Source: Odiellus spinosus (taxonomy: Eukaryota > Arthropoda > Arachnida > Opiliones > Phalangiidae). Taken from it: a stretch of 64,000 bases of DNA. The stretch is taken from NCBI GenBank assembly GCA_963920705.1, contig OY987231.1, positions 16,779,024 to 16,843,023 of the forward strand, written 5' to 3'. Both the position numbers and the translations under genes were made by a program. Under the pieces are notes generated by a model. That model had not been told where the DNA came from and searched no databases. It worked only from the letters and a program-made list of their open reading frames with translations. Numbering within the stretch: the first letter of the stretch is position 1; each line of letters opens with the position of its first letter. Shown piece by piece: positions 1-9,871 of this stretch.

Positions 1-273
1 CTAGGGAAGCAAACGCTGCTTGAAATTTCTTATCTGTTTTAAGTAGTTTTAGTCCTTTAATTTTCCCTTGCCCTGAAACCAAAACCAGAACTCGATTGGT
101 GAACATGACGAAAATGGCTGTCACTTTAGGACCAGATCTGTGTAAAGCATTGCTTGGGTTCCACGCTTACACAGGGTGTGACACAGTGAGTGCCTTTTCA
201 GGGCAAGGGAAAATTAAAGGACTAAAACTACTTAAAACAGATAAGAAATTTCAAGCAGCGTTTGCTTCCCTAG
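1..273. repeat. Perfect inverted duplication, 78-bp arms
   Basis: Bases 1-78 are the exact reverse complement of 196-273. The arms flank a 117-bp loop (79-195) that contains the start of the TGCD-family reading frame. The left arm reaches the window edge, so the true arm may be longer. The right arm is the sense coding copy, since its reading frame continues downstream, and the left arm is an antisense copy of the same segment. The identity implies a recent event or a fold-back artefact of sequencing or assembly. Confidence 0.9.
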
Positions 274-643
274 GCGAGAAATTTCATTTAGAATGCCAAT
301 TGTTCAACGATTTACAACATTTCACTTGCTTGTACGCCCCAACCACCAATGTCACTCAAGTCAATGCTCTTCGATATCAGCTATGGCGGGCCAAAAAGGA
401 GCAGTGGAGTCTGGACAATTGCCCCCTTGCGAAGATGCACTAAATCTTCATGCTCTGAGAGCGAACTATCAGGCCGGCATATGGAGACATTCACTAACCA
501 GGTGTCCAGATATACCCTCCCCTGATGGCAATGGATGGGAAATTAAAAACGATGGCCATTTGTCTATTAAATGGATAAGAGGGTCTCCTGCACCAGAAGC
601 CATTCTGGAATTCATTGCTTGTAACTGTTCAAAGTCATGCGTA
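96..643 (+). pseudogene. TGCD-motif repetitive protein, 5' fragment (frameshifted)
   Basis: The reading frame from 96 carries HAYTGCDTVSAFSGQGK followed by a Lys-rich stretch. This is the signature of a high-copy uncharacterised protein family that I recall from many invertebrate genomes. The frame is lost at the A5 run 393-397. One extra base there would join the ...YQLWRAK part to the downstream ...LPPCEDALNLHALRANYQA part, which stays open to 641. The sequence then runs into an inserted element after ...NCSKSCV. The 3' part resumes at 4429. The missing 5' end, the frameshift and the insertion mark a dead copy. The family is probably linked to mobile DNA, but I cannot assign it to a transposon class. 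Confidence 0.7.
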
Positions 644-1794
644 CACTGTAAAAAATGAAGGTATTTTTGGGGTCGTTTTAAACGCCTTAAAAGGTACTTT
701 TAATGGAAAAACACCTTAAGGTATTTATTAGTACTACCGATGGCGCTTAAACACACCCTAAGAATTTTTAAGGGTTCTTTTCAATACCATTAGGGTATTT
801 TCGACTTCCGAAGGGTATTTAATGAGTAAAGAAGGTCTTTTTTAAAACCCCAAAAGGTATTATCGAACCAAGCTCGTGAAATTTTTTTCCTAAGCCTACT
901 TTTGTCAAATTAGGCTTAACAATCGGAAACCCCGCGAAATGAAAACTACGCTGGAAATTTTATTCCAAAATCATTGTAAGTCTTATTATACATATTGTTG
1001 ATATTAATGTTTTATTGGGATCTTAATTGGAGAAAAGTAAAATATCTAATGTCATTAATAGAAGGTAAACTAAAACAAGCGCCCCAAGGTTTAAATTGTT
1101 TTTTTGTGGATTCAAATGTTAACGCTCGGGAGACTAGAACCCAGCGAAATATCTCTAGCAACCTTGACGAGAGAATAACGCTTGGTGCCGCGTCACTTTT
1201 TGGCGGAGGTGATATCTATCTCTGAGTGAGTAACAAACGAGTGGAAGCTTGTACCTAGCGCACAATAAGCGGTAAGCGCGTTAGAACGGGAAAACGGGCA
1301 GTCTCTTTCACCTCCTTCGTTTAAGTATTCTCTCTGTTTTCTTCGTAGTAGAGACGCGACCGAGCCATCAATTTAGGCGCAAGCTTAACTTGTATTTAAC
1401 TCTTTGAAATCGAAGGTTGCTGAAACGCAGATTGAAAGGTAGGCATATCTATTAATTTATATATGTTATAAATCTTCATGATTTTCCAAATTTCAAGTTT
1501 CGAACATATGCAATAATTCCTTCACGAGTATGTTAGCTGCTTAGCATAATCCTATCAAGCTTAAGCCTTTGCTAGTTATTTCAACTTGAAGAAGGAGTGA
1601 AGGACTCTTATTTTTTCAGGAACAAACTGAATGTGATTCTGATATAACAGAAAAGGGAAAGTTTATTCTGCCGATCACTGTCCTAAAAGATAGAATAACA
1701 TGGTATGGAGAAGGTTTTTAACAACCATTAGGTACGGTTTAAACATGATTTAAGTGGATAAACAGGAATCCTGATATGACAACATAAGACACAC

Positions 1795-1850
1795 CTCAGG
1801 GTCGTTCAGTAACTGTCCCACACTCTAACCAACTGAGCTACCAAGGCCTA
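1795..1850 (-). repeat. tRNA-like head, possible SINE fragment
   Basis: On the minus strand this reads GCCTTGGTAGCTCAGTTGG followed by TTAGAG. That is a good tRNA acceptor start and D-arm with an internal A box (1829-1843). I do not find a convincing B box or a closing acceptor stem downstream, so it is not an intact tRNA gene. A tRNA-derived SINE head or a decayed tRNA pseudogene fits better. It lies inside the 3.8-kb TA-flanked element. Confidence 0.4.
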
Positions 1851-2499
1851 CACATGAGACTATTAACGGCAGAACAGAAGTGTTGGTCTAATCCAACTAC
1901 AGGGCAAGAACCGACCTGTGGTTCCGACACGTAAAAGCAAGGATCGAATGGAGGAGGCTTTTAACAACCGTTGTTGTATTATACAGAGCAGTGGAGTGAA
2001 GAATTTTTCTTTATCAGGCTTACCGCAAAGGGAGGATGGGGTAGAAAGTGTTGACTGAAAATCACCATGAAAAAATAACGCCACTGGTTTGAAATTTTAA
2101 CTGACACTGGCTGCCAGCGGTAGAAAATGCTTTGGCGAACAGAATTTTAGACAGAATATTTTGATTCACGTGACAATCGAACAATGATGAAGAAGATTAA
2201 TTTAATTATGATAAAATCGATTAACACAGTTTAAACGCTTAATTCCATTTTAATAATTATAATTTAAATATAATCAAAAATAAATCTAATCGATGAAGCT
2301 AATCCTAATCTAAATTAAAATTAATCACAATTTTACCAATAAAAGTGATTAAATTTATTTAAAGCTTTATGACTGATTGAAATTTATTGATGATAGAATC
2401 AAATTAACTATGATTAGACCAATTATAATTAAAATGGATTTTTCATGGATTATTAATACTAGATCAGAATTTAATAATTACTGGATTAATTTCTCTTAT

Positions 2500-2861
2500 T
2501 AATAATTCGTATTAAATAATTAATAATTCGTATTAAATAATTAATAATTCGTATTAAATAATTAATTCGTATTAAATAATTAATTCGTATTAAATAATTA
2601 ATTCGTATTAAATAATTAATTCGTATTAAATAATTAATTCGTATTAAATAATTAATTCGTATTAAATAATTAATTCGTATTAAATAATTAATAATTCGTA
2701 TTAAATAATTAATAATTCGTATTAAATAATTAATAATTCGTATTAAATAATTAATAATTCGTATTAAATAATTAATAATTCGTATTAAATAATTAATAAT
2801 TCGTATTAAATAATTAATAATTCGTATTAAATAATTAATAATTCGTATTAAATAATTAATA
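2500..2861. repeat. AT-rich tandem array, 18/21-bp units
   Basis: About 18 copies of a unit centred on TTCGTATTAAATAATTAA. It comes as 21-bp units at the edges and a block of 18-bp units in the middle, differing by one AAT triplet. The array sits inside the TA-flanked element and runs directly into a second array. No coding sense. Confidence 0.92.
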
Positions 2862-3335
2862 ATTCATAATTAGTAATATTTAATTCATAATTAATATTTA
2901 ATTCATAATTAATATTTAATTCATAATTAGTAATATTTAATTCATAATTAGTAATATTTAATTCATAATTAGTAATATTTAATTCATAATTAGTAATATT
3001 TAATTCATAATTAGTAATATTTAATTCATAATTAGTAATATTTAATTCATAATTAGTAATATTTAATTCATAATTAGTAATATTTAATTCATAATTAGTA
3101 ATATTTAATTCATAATTAGTAATATTTAATTCATAATTAGTAATATTTAATTCATAATTAGTAATATTTAATTCATAATTAGTAATATTTAATTCATAAT
3201 TAGTAATATTTAATTCATAATTAGTAATATTTAATTCATAATTAGTAATATTTAATTCATAATTAGTAATATTTAATTCATAATTAGTAATATTTAATTC
3301 ATAATTAGTAATATTTAATTCATAATTAGTAATAA
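2862..3335. repeat. AT-rich tandem array, 21-bp units
   Basis: About 22 nearly identical copies of a 21-bp unit containing TTCATAATTAGTAATATT. Two early units (about 2880-2920) are 18 bp because they lack the TAG triplet. The low divergence points to recent expansion. The array abuts the preceding array with no spacer. Confidence 0.92.
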
Positions 3336-3339
3336 ATAA

Positions 3340-3800
3340 TTCATAGTAATTTTATATAAATCATTATTCACAATTAGTATTTAATGGTTTATTATTAGTA
3401 ATTAAAGACTCATTATTAGTATTTAATGACTCATTATTAGTATTTAAAAATAAGTTTGTTGTAAAAGGCCTTTTTGAAACCCATCTTTGTGGTAAATACT
3501 AAACCCATAAATTTGTGATTAAAACTAACGTATTCATATATTTGTGATAAAATTCCATTTCTCAAAATCCATAAAACCCATCTTTCTCAAAATGCATAAA
3601 AGTCTTATAAAAAGCTTTCTTTTCCAAATTAATGAACTTCTTTTAAAAACCAAAATCATAAACTTGTTAAAAACCTCTTTTCAAACCCATAACTTTGTAC
3701 TAAAATTAAAGTTGACAAATTTGTAACCTCGTGAAAAACCAATTTCTCAAAGTGCATCAACTCGTGTTAAAACCTCTTTTTCAAATGCATGAAACCATAA
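3340..3800. repeat. Degenerate AT-rich repeats
   Basis: Loosely repeated motifs of the kind CATTATTAGTATTTAA (about 3360-3450), then AAACCCAT...TTTGTG (about 3475-3790). They are much more diverged than the neighbouring arrays. The 60-codon open frame here (3544-3726) is repeat-derived and has no protein character. Confidence 0.6.
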
Positions 3801-3925
3801 TACAAATCTGGATTTATTTTGATTTTTAAATCATTGTGATGTATGATAACCCATTATTTTGTACAAATAAATCTTCCAGGTTTGCTACTATTTAAATAAT
3901 GAAAGAAGTATCTTTTATTTTCCCG

Positions 3926-4275
3926 AAAAATACCTTATATGGTGCCAATTAGTACCTCTAATGGCCGAAAAGGTATTTCTTCACACCCCCAAAGCGAAAT
4001 TTTGAAGTATGAAAAATACCTTATATGGTGCCAATTAGTACCTCTAATGGCCGAAAAGGTATTATTTCGTACCCCTAAAGTGAAGTTTTGAAGTCTGGAT
4101 AAATACCTTATATGGTGCCAATTATTACCTCTAATGTCCGAAAAGGTATTATTTCGTACCCCTAAAGCGAAGTTTTGAAGTCTGGATAAATACCATATAT
4201 GGTACCAATTAGTACCCCTAATGACCCAAAAGGTCTTTTTTCGAACCCCAATAGTATTTTTTGAAGTCTGAATAA
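3926..4275. repeat. Four tandem copies of an ~87-bp unit
   Basis: Units begin near 3931, 4017, 4104 and 4191 with TACCTTATATGGTGCCAAT or close variants, and end in ...GAAGTCTGGAT. A shortened fifth relative starts at 4277. They share the AGGTATTT/AAATACC motif with the ends of the surrounding element, so they look like amplified subterminal sequence. The minus-strand open frame across them (3935-4378) is a by-product. Confidence 0.85.
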
Positions 4276-4427
4276 ATACCCCAAAGGTATTCATTAATAC
4301 CCTTAATAGAAGGTATTTTATAATACCCCTAAAGTAGGGTATTAATAAGTACCTAAAAGGGTGCGCCTGGGGTGGCAAGCAGAAATACCTTTAAAGGTAT
4401 TTATCCGACCCTTTATTTTTTACAGTG

Positions 4428-4569
4428 TAGGAAAAAATGTCAGTGCTACTCAAATGGACTAAAATGTACAGACGCGTGCAAGCTTCAGAGCTGTACAAAT
4501 ATGTGTGAAAGTGCTGACGATATAAATCTTCTAGATGTAAATGACATTGAGAGCGAAGAGGATGATTAA
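4428..4569 (+). pseudogene. TGCD-motif repetitive protein, 3' fragment with Cys-rich tail
   Basis: The frame starting at 4429 reads RKKCQCYSNGLKCTDACK and continues through a second Cys cluster (SCTNMC) to an acidic end and a TAA stop (4567-4569). This is the cysteine-rich tail that follows the NCSKSC segment ending at 643, so it is the other side of the interrupted copy. The two parts are one base out of frame when the element and one TA are removed. Confidence 0.7.
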
Positions 4570-4659
4570 ACCCTCGTTAAAAAATAATTTTGTTTATTTA
4601 TTGAGTCTGGAGTTTTGTACGTGTTTGTTAATAAAATCTTCTATATTTCTACGTGTACG

Positions 4660-5306
4660 TGTCTTTTTCATGAATATATTTGTCTTTTTCATGAATATAT
4701 TTGTCTTTTTCATGAATATATTTGTCTTTTTCATGAATATATTTGTCTTTTTCATGAATATATTTGTCTTTTTCATGAATATATTTGTCTTTTTCATGAA
4801 TATATTTGTCTTTTTCATGAATATATTTGTCTTTTTCATGAATATATTTGTCTTTTTCATGAATATATTTGTCTTTTTCATGAATATATTTGTCTTTTTC
4901 ATGAATATATTTGTCTTTTTCATGAATATATTTGTCTTTTTCATGAATATATTTGTCTTTTTCATGAATATATTTGTCTTTTTCATGAATATATTTGTCT
5001 TTTTCATGAATATATTTGTCTTTTTCATGAATATATTTGTCTTTTTCATGAATATATTTGTCTTTTTCATGAATATATTTGTCTTTTTCATGAATATATT
5101 TGTCTTTTTCATGAATATATTTGTCTTTTTCATGAATATATTTGTCTTTTTCATGAATATATTTGTCTTTTTCATGAATATATTTGTCTTTTTCCTGAAT
5201 ATATTTGTCTTTTTCATGAATATATTTGTCTTTTTCATGAATATATTTGTCTTTTTCATGAATATATTTGTCTTTTTCATGAATATATTTGTCTTTTTCA
5301 TGAATG
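4660..5306. repeat. 21-bp minisatellite, about 31 copies
   Basis: An almost perfect array of a 21-bp unit containing GTCTTTTTCATGAATATAT. One unit carries CCTGAA instead of CATGAA (near 5195). The unit length is a multiple of three and the unit has no stop in several frames, so long artificial open frames of repeated heptapeptides arise on both strands. It starts about 90 bp after the stop of the TGCD remnant and is unrelated in sequence to the two 21-bp arrays inside the element. Confidence 0.95.
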
Positions 5307-6119
5307 TATGTATAGAGCAATGCCGTAAACTGAGCGGTTAGAGGTTTAACCACCCATTCCCCCAATAATAATATTAACAACTTTCCACCGAAAACCCCTT
5401 TAAATATCCAAAAACTTGAGTATATGTATCTAGAACGGTTTTATTTTATTTAATGATGAAGGCTGATTTTGTTCGATTTCATTCCAAAAGGTCTTAAATT
5501 AAAGGAAATAATCCATTCGTTTTAAGGAAAAAATTGCTGACATTAGGTTTCAGTAACAGTTTAAGTAATATCGAAAAATAATCCCTTAGAAAAGGGTGGG
5601 TCGACTTAAATTCGCTCGTAGCGCCCTCCTTGTTAATGATAGGACATATTGTTACTAAACACGAAATGTACAGTTCAGTCTAAGCTTAATTTAGATGTAT
5701 AGAACATGTCGATGCGATGATTAGAACCGGAGATATAAACCATTTTCTATTTAACGCGGCGGCCATCTTTAAATGGCCGCCATTTTTAAATGCTACGGAT
5801 TTGAGACGTCCATCATGCTTTTTCGGTAAACCCTTAGCAGCATATATCGACCACCAAAGTTTCGTCTGGTACCACCTATTGGTACCGATCAGCTAATTTT
5901 TTGCTGCTGGCTCATGGACTAAAAGTATTACCCCTCGTATCTATAGCTTCAATTTTATCGCCAAAGTTTGGAAGATTGAACGTTTCTATTTTTACATCAT
6001 TCACAGTTGCTATTTCTAATCCCGAAAATAACATATCTTTAAAGTTAATGACTTTAGCAAGAACACATATAAGTATATAAGAACATTGAAGGAAGGTTAT
6101 TCTAGCGCCATGATTGCAG

Positions 6120-6310
6120 TTATATTTTCAAAATGGAAAATTGACCAAGGCCTAACTGTCTCTGTATTTTTATATATATTGGGAAACTAATGTCTCATGT
6201 CTATTATGATTAGTTATATGTATATATAGTTATAGACAAATTAGGAGCAGACGATCTTCGCAAGAACTATAACATTTAGTACCTTTCAATGTTCTTGCGT
6301 GTTACTATAT
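6120..6310 (+). repeat. Dispersed repeat, partner at about 36555-36800
   Basis: The segment contains AAAATTGACCAAGG, then AGCAGACGATCTTCGC, then TTCAATGTTCTTG. All three recur in the same order and similar spacing at about 36555-36800. It is a diverged dispersed repeat. The 36.5-kb copy lies directly after a 150-bp inverted-end repeat, so the two may form one larger element. Confidence 0.55.
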
Positions 6311-8720
6311 GAGTTCCTAACGATATTATAAAGAAAATAAATGGCGTTTGGTTGAAATCTAGCCCGCCAATATCGTCTTACTTTACCCAAAAAAATGATA
6401 ACGACATCAGTACCAAAATTTTAAGGTTGACACACTGAGAACAAAATGACACTTTATAGATAGAAGAACATATACGAGAGGTTGACCACTTCCGTATAAT
6501 CTGTACACTGATTACTCGATTATGTTAATTACTTAATCACTTTACTACTATCAAATCTACACACCAATTACGTAAAGTAATTAGCCTCTCGAAAGTAATT
6601 CCCAACTCAATGGTGTCTACATATAAAATATATTAATTGTATATTAATCTTTCCCTGAAACTTCAATAGAAACTACTCTTAAAGTGTAAAGGGCCCCGTT
6701 AAATAGTGTTTCCCAGTGTTTTCTTTTGTTTCATGTATTTTGTAGATTCGTACACTTCAGCCAAATTTTAACACCATCGCTTTGTTTGAATAAATACGGT
6801 CGGTTTTTCTCTGTATAGCGCGGGGGGAAACATTTGATTAGAATACCTCTTGCAGCTGACGAACTGCGGAATTAACGAAATTTCCGAATCAAACGAAGCG
6901 TCATTAGATCGATTCCGAATCCTCCTCCGAGAGAGAAGAGGACGTGTTCCCTCTCTCCTTCAAATTTCCTCCCTTGAAAAGCAAACTCGACTCGGGGATT
7001 TTTCACCTTTCATCCCTCTTAGCGCTTCATTTATCACGTCCGACTTAATATAAAAGAGGAACTGTTTATTTCTAATGTCCATTGATTTGGTAGTATGCAG
7101 TGGGAGTTAGATAACTGCGAAACTTATTTCGACTTTTTTTGTATTTAAAAGAGAATGCGTTTTAGATTCTAAAACCACGTATTTTGGCGTAAAATCTTTT
7201 GAGTATATCTTTTGCCTATACGTATAACTTATTACCTTTTTGAATTTTGAGGAATTTAAGACTTTGGAAGATGTATTCTTGATTCCCGTGAGACTTCTAA
7301 CTCGAATATTTCCACTATAATTCGAAAACTCGTTAAAACTTTGTTGTGAAATAAATATTGGAGAAAATATTGAAAAATATTGCTTGGCGCGTCAAGCTAA
7401 ATACGAAAATGTACACAGTTTTAGTCAATCAATTCCAATTCCAGCTTTCGAAGCTCCGATCAACTGATAATAAGAGAAACTACTCTTAGGTATATGAGAG
7501 ATATTTGTCCCATAGAAATTCAACTTCAAAGCATGGACGGAAAATTTGCTCGCCCATCACACCATGTGATCTGATTTCCTATGAAACGTAACCAAAACTA
7601 TGACGAAGGGGCAACCAACTTTCTTGGAATTGAAATAAAGATGCAATCTTTCCCTTTAAACTATCTCCATCCCAAAATATCTCCAAAATTTAGCTTTCCC
7701 ATCACACCCAAATGGCAAATATCCGACCTTTGGATCCACATAATTAATGGCGTCTACGAAAAGAAACATGATGACGTCATAAAATATTTTTAGGGACTAT
7801 TTTGTATACATACAAAGCTACGGTGTTTTGGGGAGTGGGAGGAATGACGTCATACGTTGTACGAATTTCTTGAATTTATCGATTCTTCGCCCCGCTTTGA
7901 CATAAATTATGAATAATTTCGAAAATAGAAACTATATTATTAAATCTATTCTTCCGAAACGATCATTCCCTATTGGCAAATAGATTTAACCTTTCTTATT
8001 CCATCCTCTTGTAAGCCAAAAGGATAAGGTCAAATAAAGTTAATGGATTCATCTTACTTACGGTTTATATAAAACTAAAACTGGATCGAATTAAAATAGA
8101 TTTCCTCGAACTTCAGACTGTAAAATGCCAGACAACATTAATCCTTTTATTAGTGAACTCTACTTTTAGTCTTTACACACGGGTATATAAGCTCTTATTG
8201 ATCAAGTATTATTCTATCTAAACTTCCTCCTGCTGTTTTATCCCTTTGCTGTTGTTTCTGGGGCGAGAGAAAAGTATATAGTTAGATTCAGTGAGATTTG
8301 AAAGCGGAAGCTTACTCAATTCAATTGTCTCGGTAAATATACTTTATTTTATCTTGAGTTGTCAGTATGCACAAAGCTATTATCGCTAAGAACTAAACAA
8401 ATTCATGATAATTACTTACGTTTTCATTGAGGAAGAATAATATACAGTATATCTACTTTTCATTGAAATCAATTGCAAATATATCTTGATGTATATATCT
8501 AGGACAATGCTGTGACGTAACTTTCTACTCTCTACCAGTTCAATGTAGAATTGACTATCCTTCTTAAAGTATATTTAAAAAGTATATTATTATTAAGTCT
8601 AATAATTGACCGCATATTTGATACACATTCTAAACTATGAGATTAATCATATGGTATTAATCCACCTCGGGTTTTCCGATTACCCCAACTCTTCTTGAAC
8701 AGAGAAGCGTAATAATAAAG

Positions 8721-8860
8721 TCGCCTTCTTTTCTCGATTAGCGGAGGACGTTGACCGTAATAAATTGTACATTCAAAGATAGGCTGCAAGCGTAAAGGAG
8801 GAGAATTTTATAGGACATATTCTAGAGCACAATGGGCCTTTACGGAGACTTTAAATTGCG
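8721..8860 (+). repeat. ~150-bp GGGACTATCTG-family repeat, partial copy
   Basis: Shares TCGCCTTCTTTTCT, then ACGTTGACC, TAAATTGTACA and AGGCTG in order with copies at 36349, 46291 and (reverse) 50158 and 50297. The left end is decayed in this copy. Confidence 0.6.
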
Positions 8861-9569
8861 AGATAACCTATGTTACCTAACACCTTCGTTCGCGCTTACA
8901 TTTGTTTGTGAAGCGGACTATGAAGGCTCGGAATGAACCGAAACGAGATACAAATAGGGCTATATTTAGCTATAAGAAAGGAGACTGGGGAGTTAGGTTT
9001 CTCCCGTTGAAAGACGACTTTAGATAGAGAGTGGGCCGCTTTGGTCGGCCGCGCTGGTGTATTATCTTTCCACGCGCAAAATGTACACAGCGCGCCTTTT
9101 TCTAATTTTCTGCTTCTCCTATTTTTGCTCTTCTTTCTTCCTATTCTCTTCTTTCGCGTTATCTCGCGTGAAAAGCGAGAATTCGGCAGCTGCCATATAA
9201 ATAAAAAGGAATGGAAGCGCCAGAATCCAGACCCCCTTAAATAAAAAAATAATGAAAAAGAAATCGAACTTTCTCTTATCGAGATTGAATGCTGAACAAA
9301 ATAGGTCCATGACCCAGTGCTTTATTAAAGGATTGATGAAAGGAAAATTAAAGGGATACTCAATCGTTAACAATCCTGAACTCAACCAGCGCCAGAGAGT
9401 TATCCTTTAAAACGTAATCGTTGTGATTTTGGATCGTTCTTAGCTCTTGATATGATATTACCAAGCTTCAATCAAACCTTTAATCATGGAAATATCATGG
9501 AATTCTTAAAAATTTGGATTATATCACATGTAAATTTATGGAAGTACGTGTACTTACTCGTGAACTTCA

Positions 9570-9871
9570 ATGATACCAAGAAGGATCAGATAAGGAGAGG
9601 AAAAGTGGGAACGGCGCGGCTCCTACTGCGTCGGCCTAAACTCCCACTCTGGGAGAACGGGGGACAGACGGGGGTAGAGATGCTTCGCGGTAAATTGTTG
9701 TCACGTGGGTAAAACGAATCCTTTATGAGACGCGCTAGCTAGCGACCACGTGACAACAGTTTACCTCGAGAATTTCCTATCCCCCCTTTCCACCCGAGTG
9801 GGAGGTTGGCTCTTCTCTAACTCAACGCAGCCCCACTTTTCCTCTCCTTATCTGATCCTTCTTGATGATAC
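9570..9871. mobile_element. Inverted-repeat element, 7-bp target duplication (copy 1)
   Basis: The element spans 9577-9864 (288 bp). The ends are perfect inverted repeats of about 33 bp starting CAAGAAGGATCAGATAAGG, and they are flanked by ATGATAC at 9570-9576 and 9865-9871. Inside, a second inverted motif around TTGTCACGTG brackets the centre. There is no coding capacity. A second copy lies in the opposite internal orientation at 27057-27347 with a different 7-bp duplication, which confirms both the ends and the duplication length. A 7-bp duplication is compatible with P-like or similar cut-and-paste transposases, but I do not assign a superfamily. Confidence 0.88.

Larger units (their letters stand above)
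644..4427. mobile_element. TA-flanked DNA element, 13-bp inverted ends, satellite-filled
   Basis: The left end CACTGTAAAAAAT (644-656) is mirrored exactly by ATTTTTTACAGTG (4415-4427). Both sides are flanked by TA (642-643 and 4428-4429), the target duplication typical of Tc1/mariner-type transposition. The element splits a protein-coding remnant: ...SKSCV lies to the left, and RKKCQCYSNGLKC lies to the right. Subterminal sequence on both sides is rich in AGGTATTT motifs in opposite orientations, which gives a long degraded inverted repeat. I see no transposase. The inside holds three tandem arrays and a tRNA-like head, so the element is non-autonomous. Class assignment is inferred from the TA duplication only. 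Joining the flanks leaves the host frame one base short, so either the site has drifted or an end is misplaced by a base. Confidence 0.72.
5307..9569. other. Intergenic, no gene seen
   Basis: AT-rich sequence without an open frame of protein character or a plausible exon chain. It contains two dispersed-repeat segments (about 6120-6310 and 8721-8860), listed separately. All short open frames here lack recognisable domains. Confidence 0.6.

Noticed and set aside
1145..1185. Match of ATATCTCTAGCA-CCTTG to the interior of the 339-bp elements
   Set aside because: Only about 20 bases are shared, without the element ends. It may be chance or an old fragment.
1795..1850. Functional tRNA gene on the minus strand
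   Set aside because: The D-arm and A box are good, but no B box, T-arm or closing acceptor stem follows. Kept only as a tRNA-like repeat.
3935..4378. 147-codon minus-strand open frame with internal repeats
   Set aside because: It follows the ~87-bp tandem units at the end of the TA-flanked element. The peptide repeats simply mirror the DNA repeat.
4541..5380. Long open frames of 235-266 codons on both strands with repeating heptapeptides
   Set aside because: They are produced by the 21-bp minisatellite, whose unit length is a multiple of three and which lacks stops in several frames. No non-repeat protein sequence is attached.
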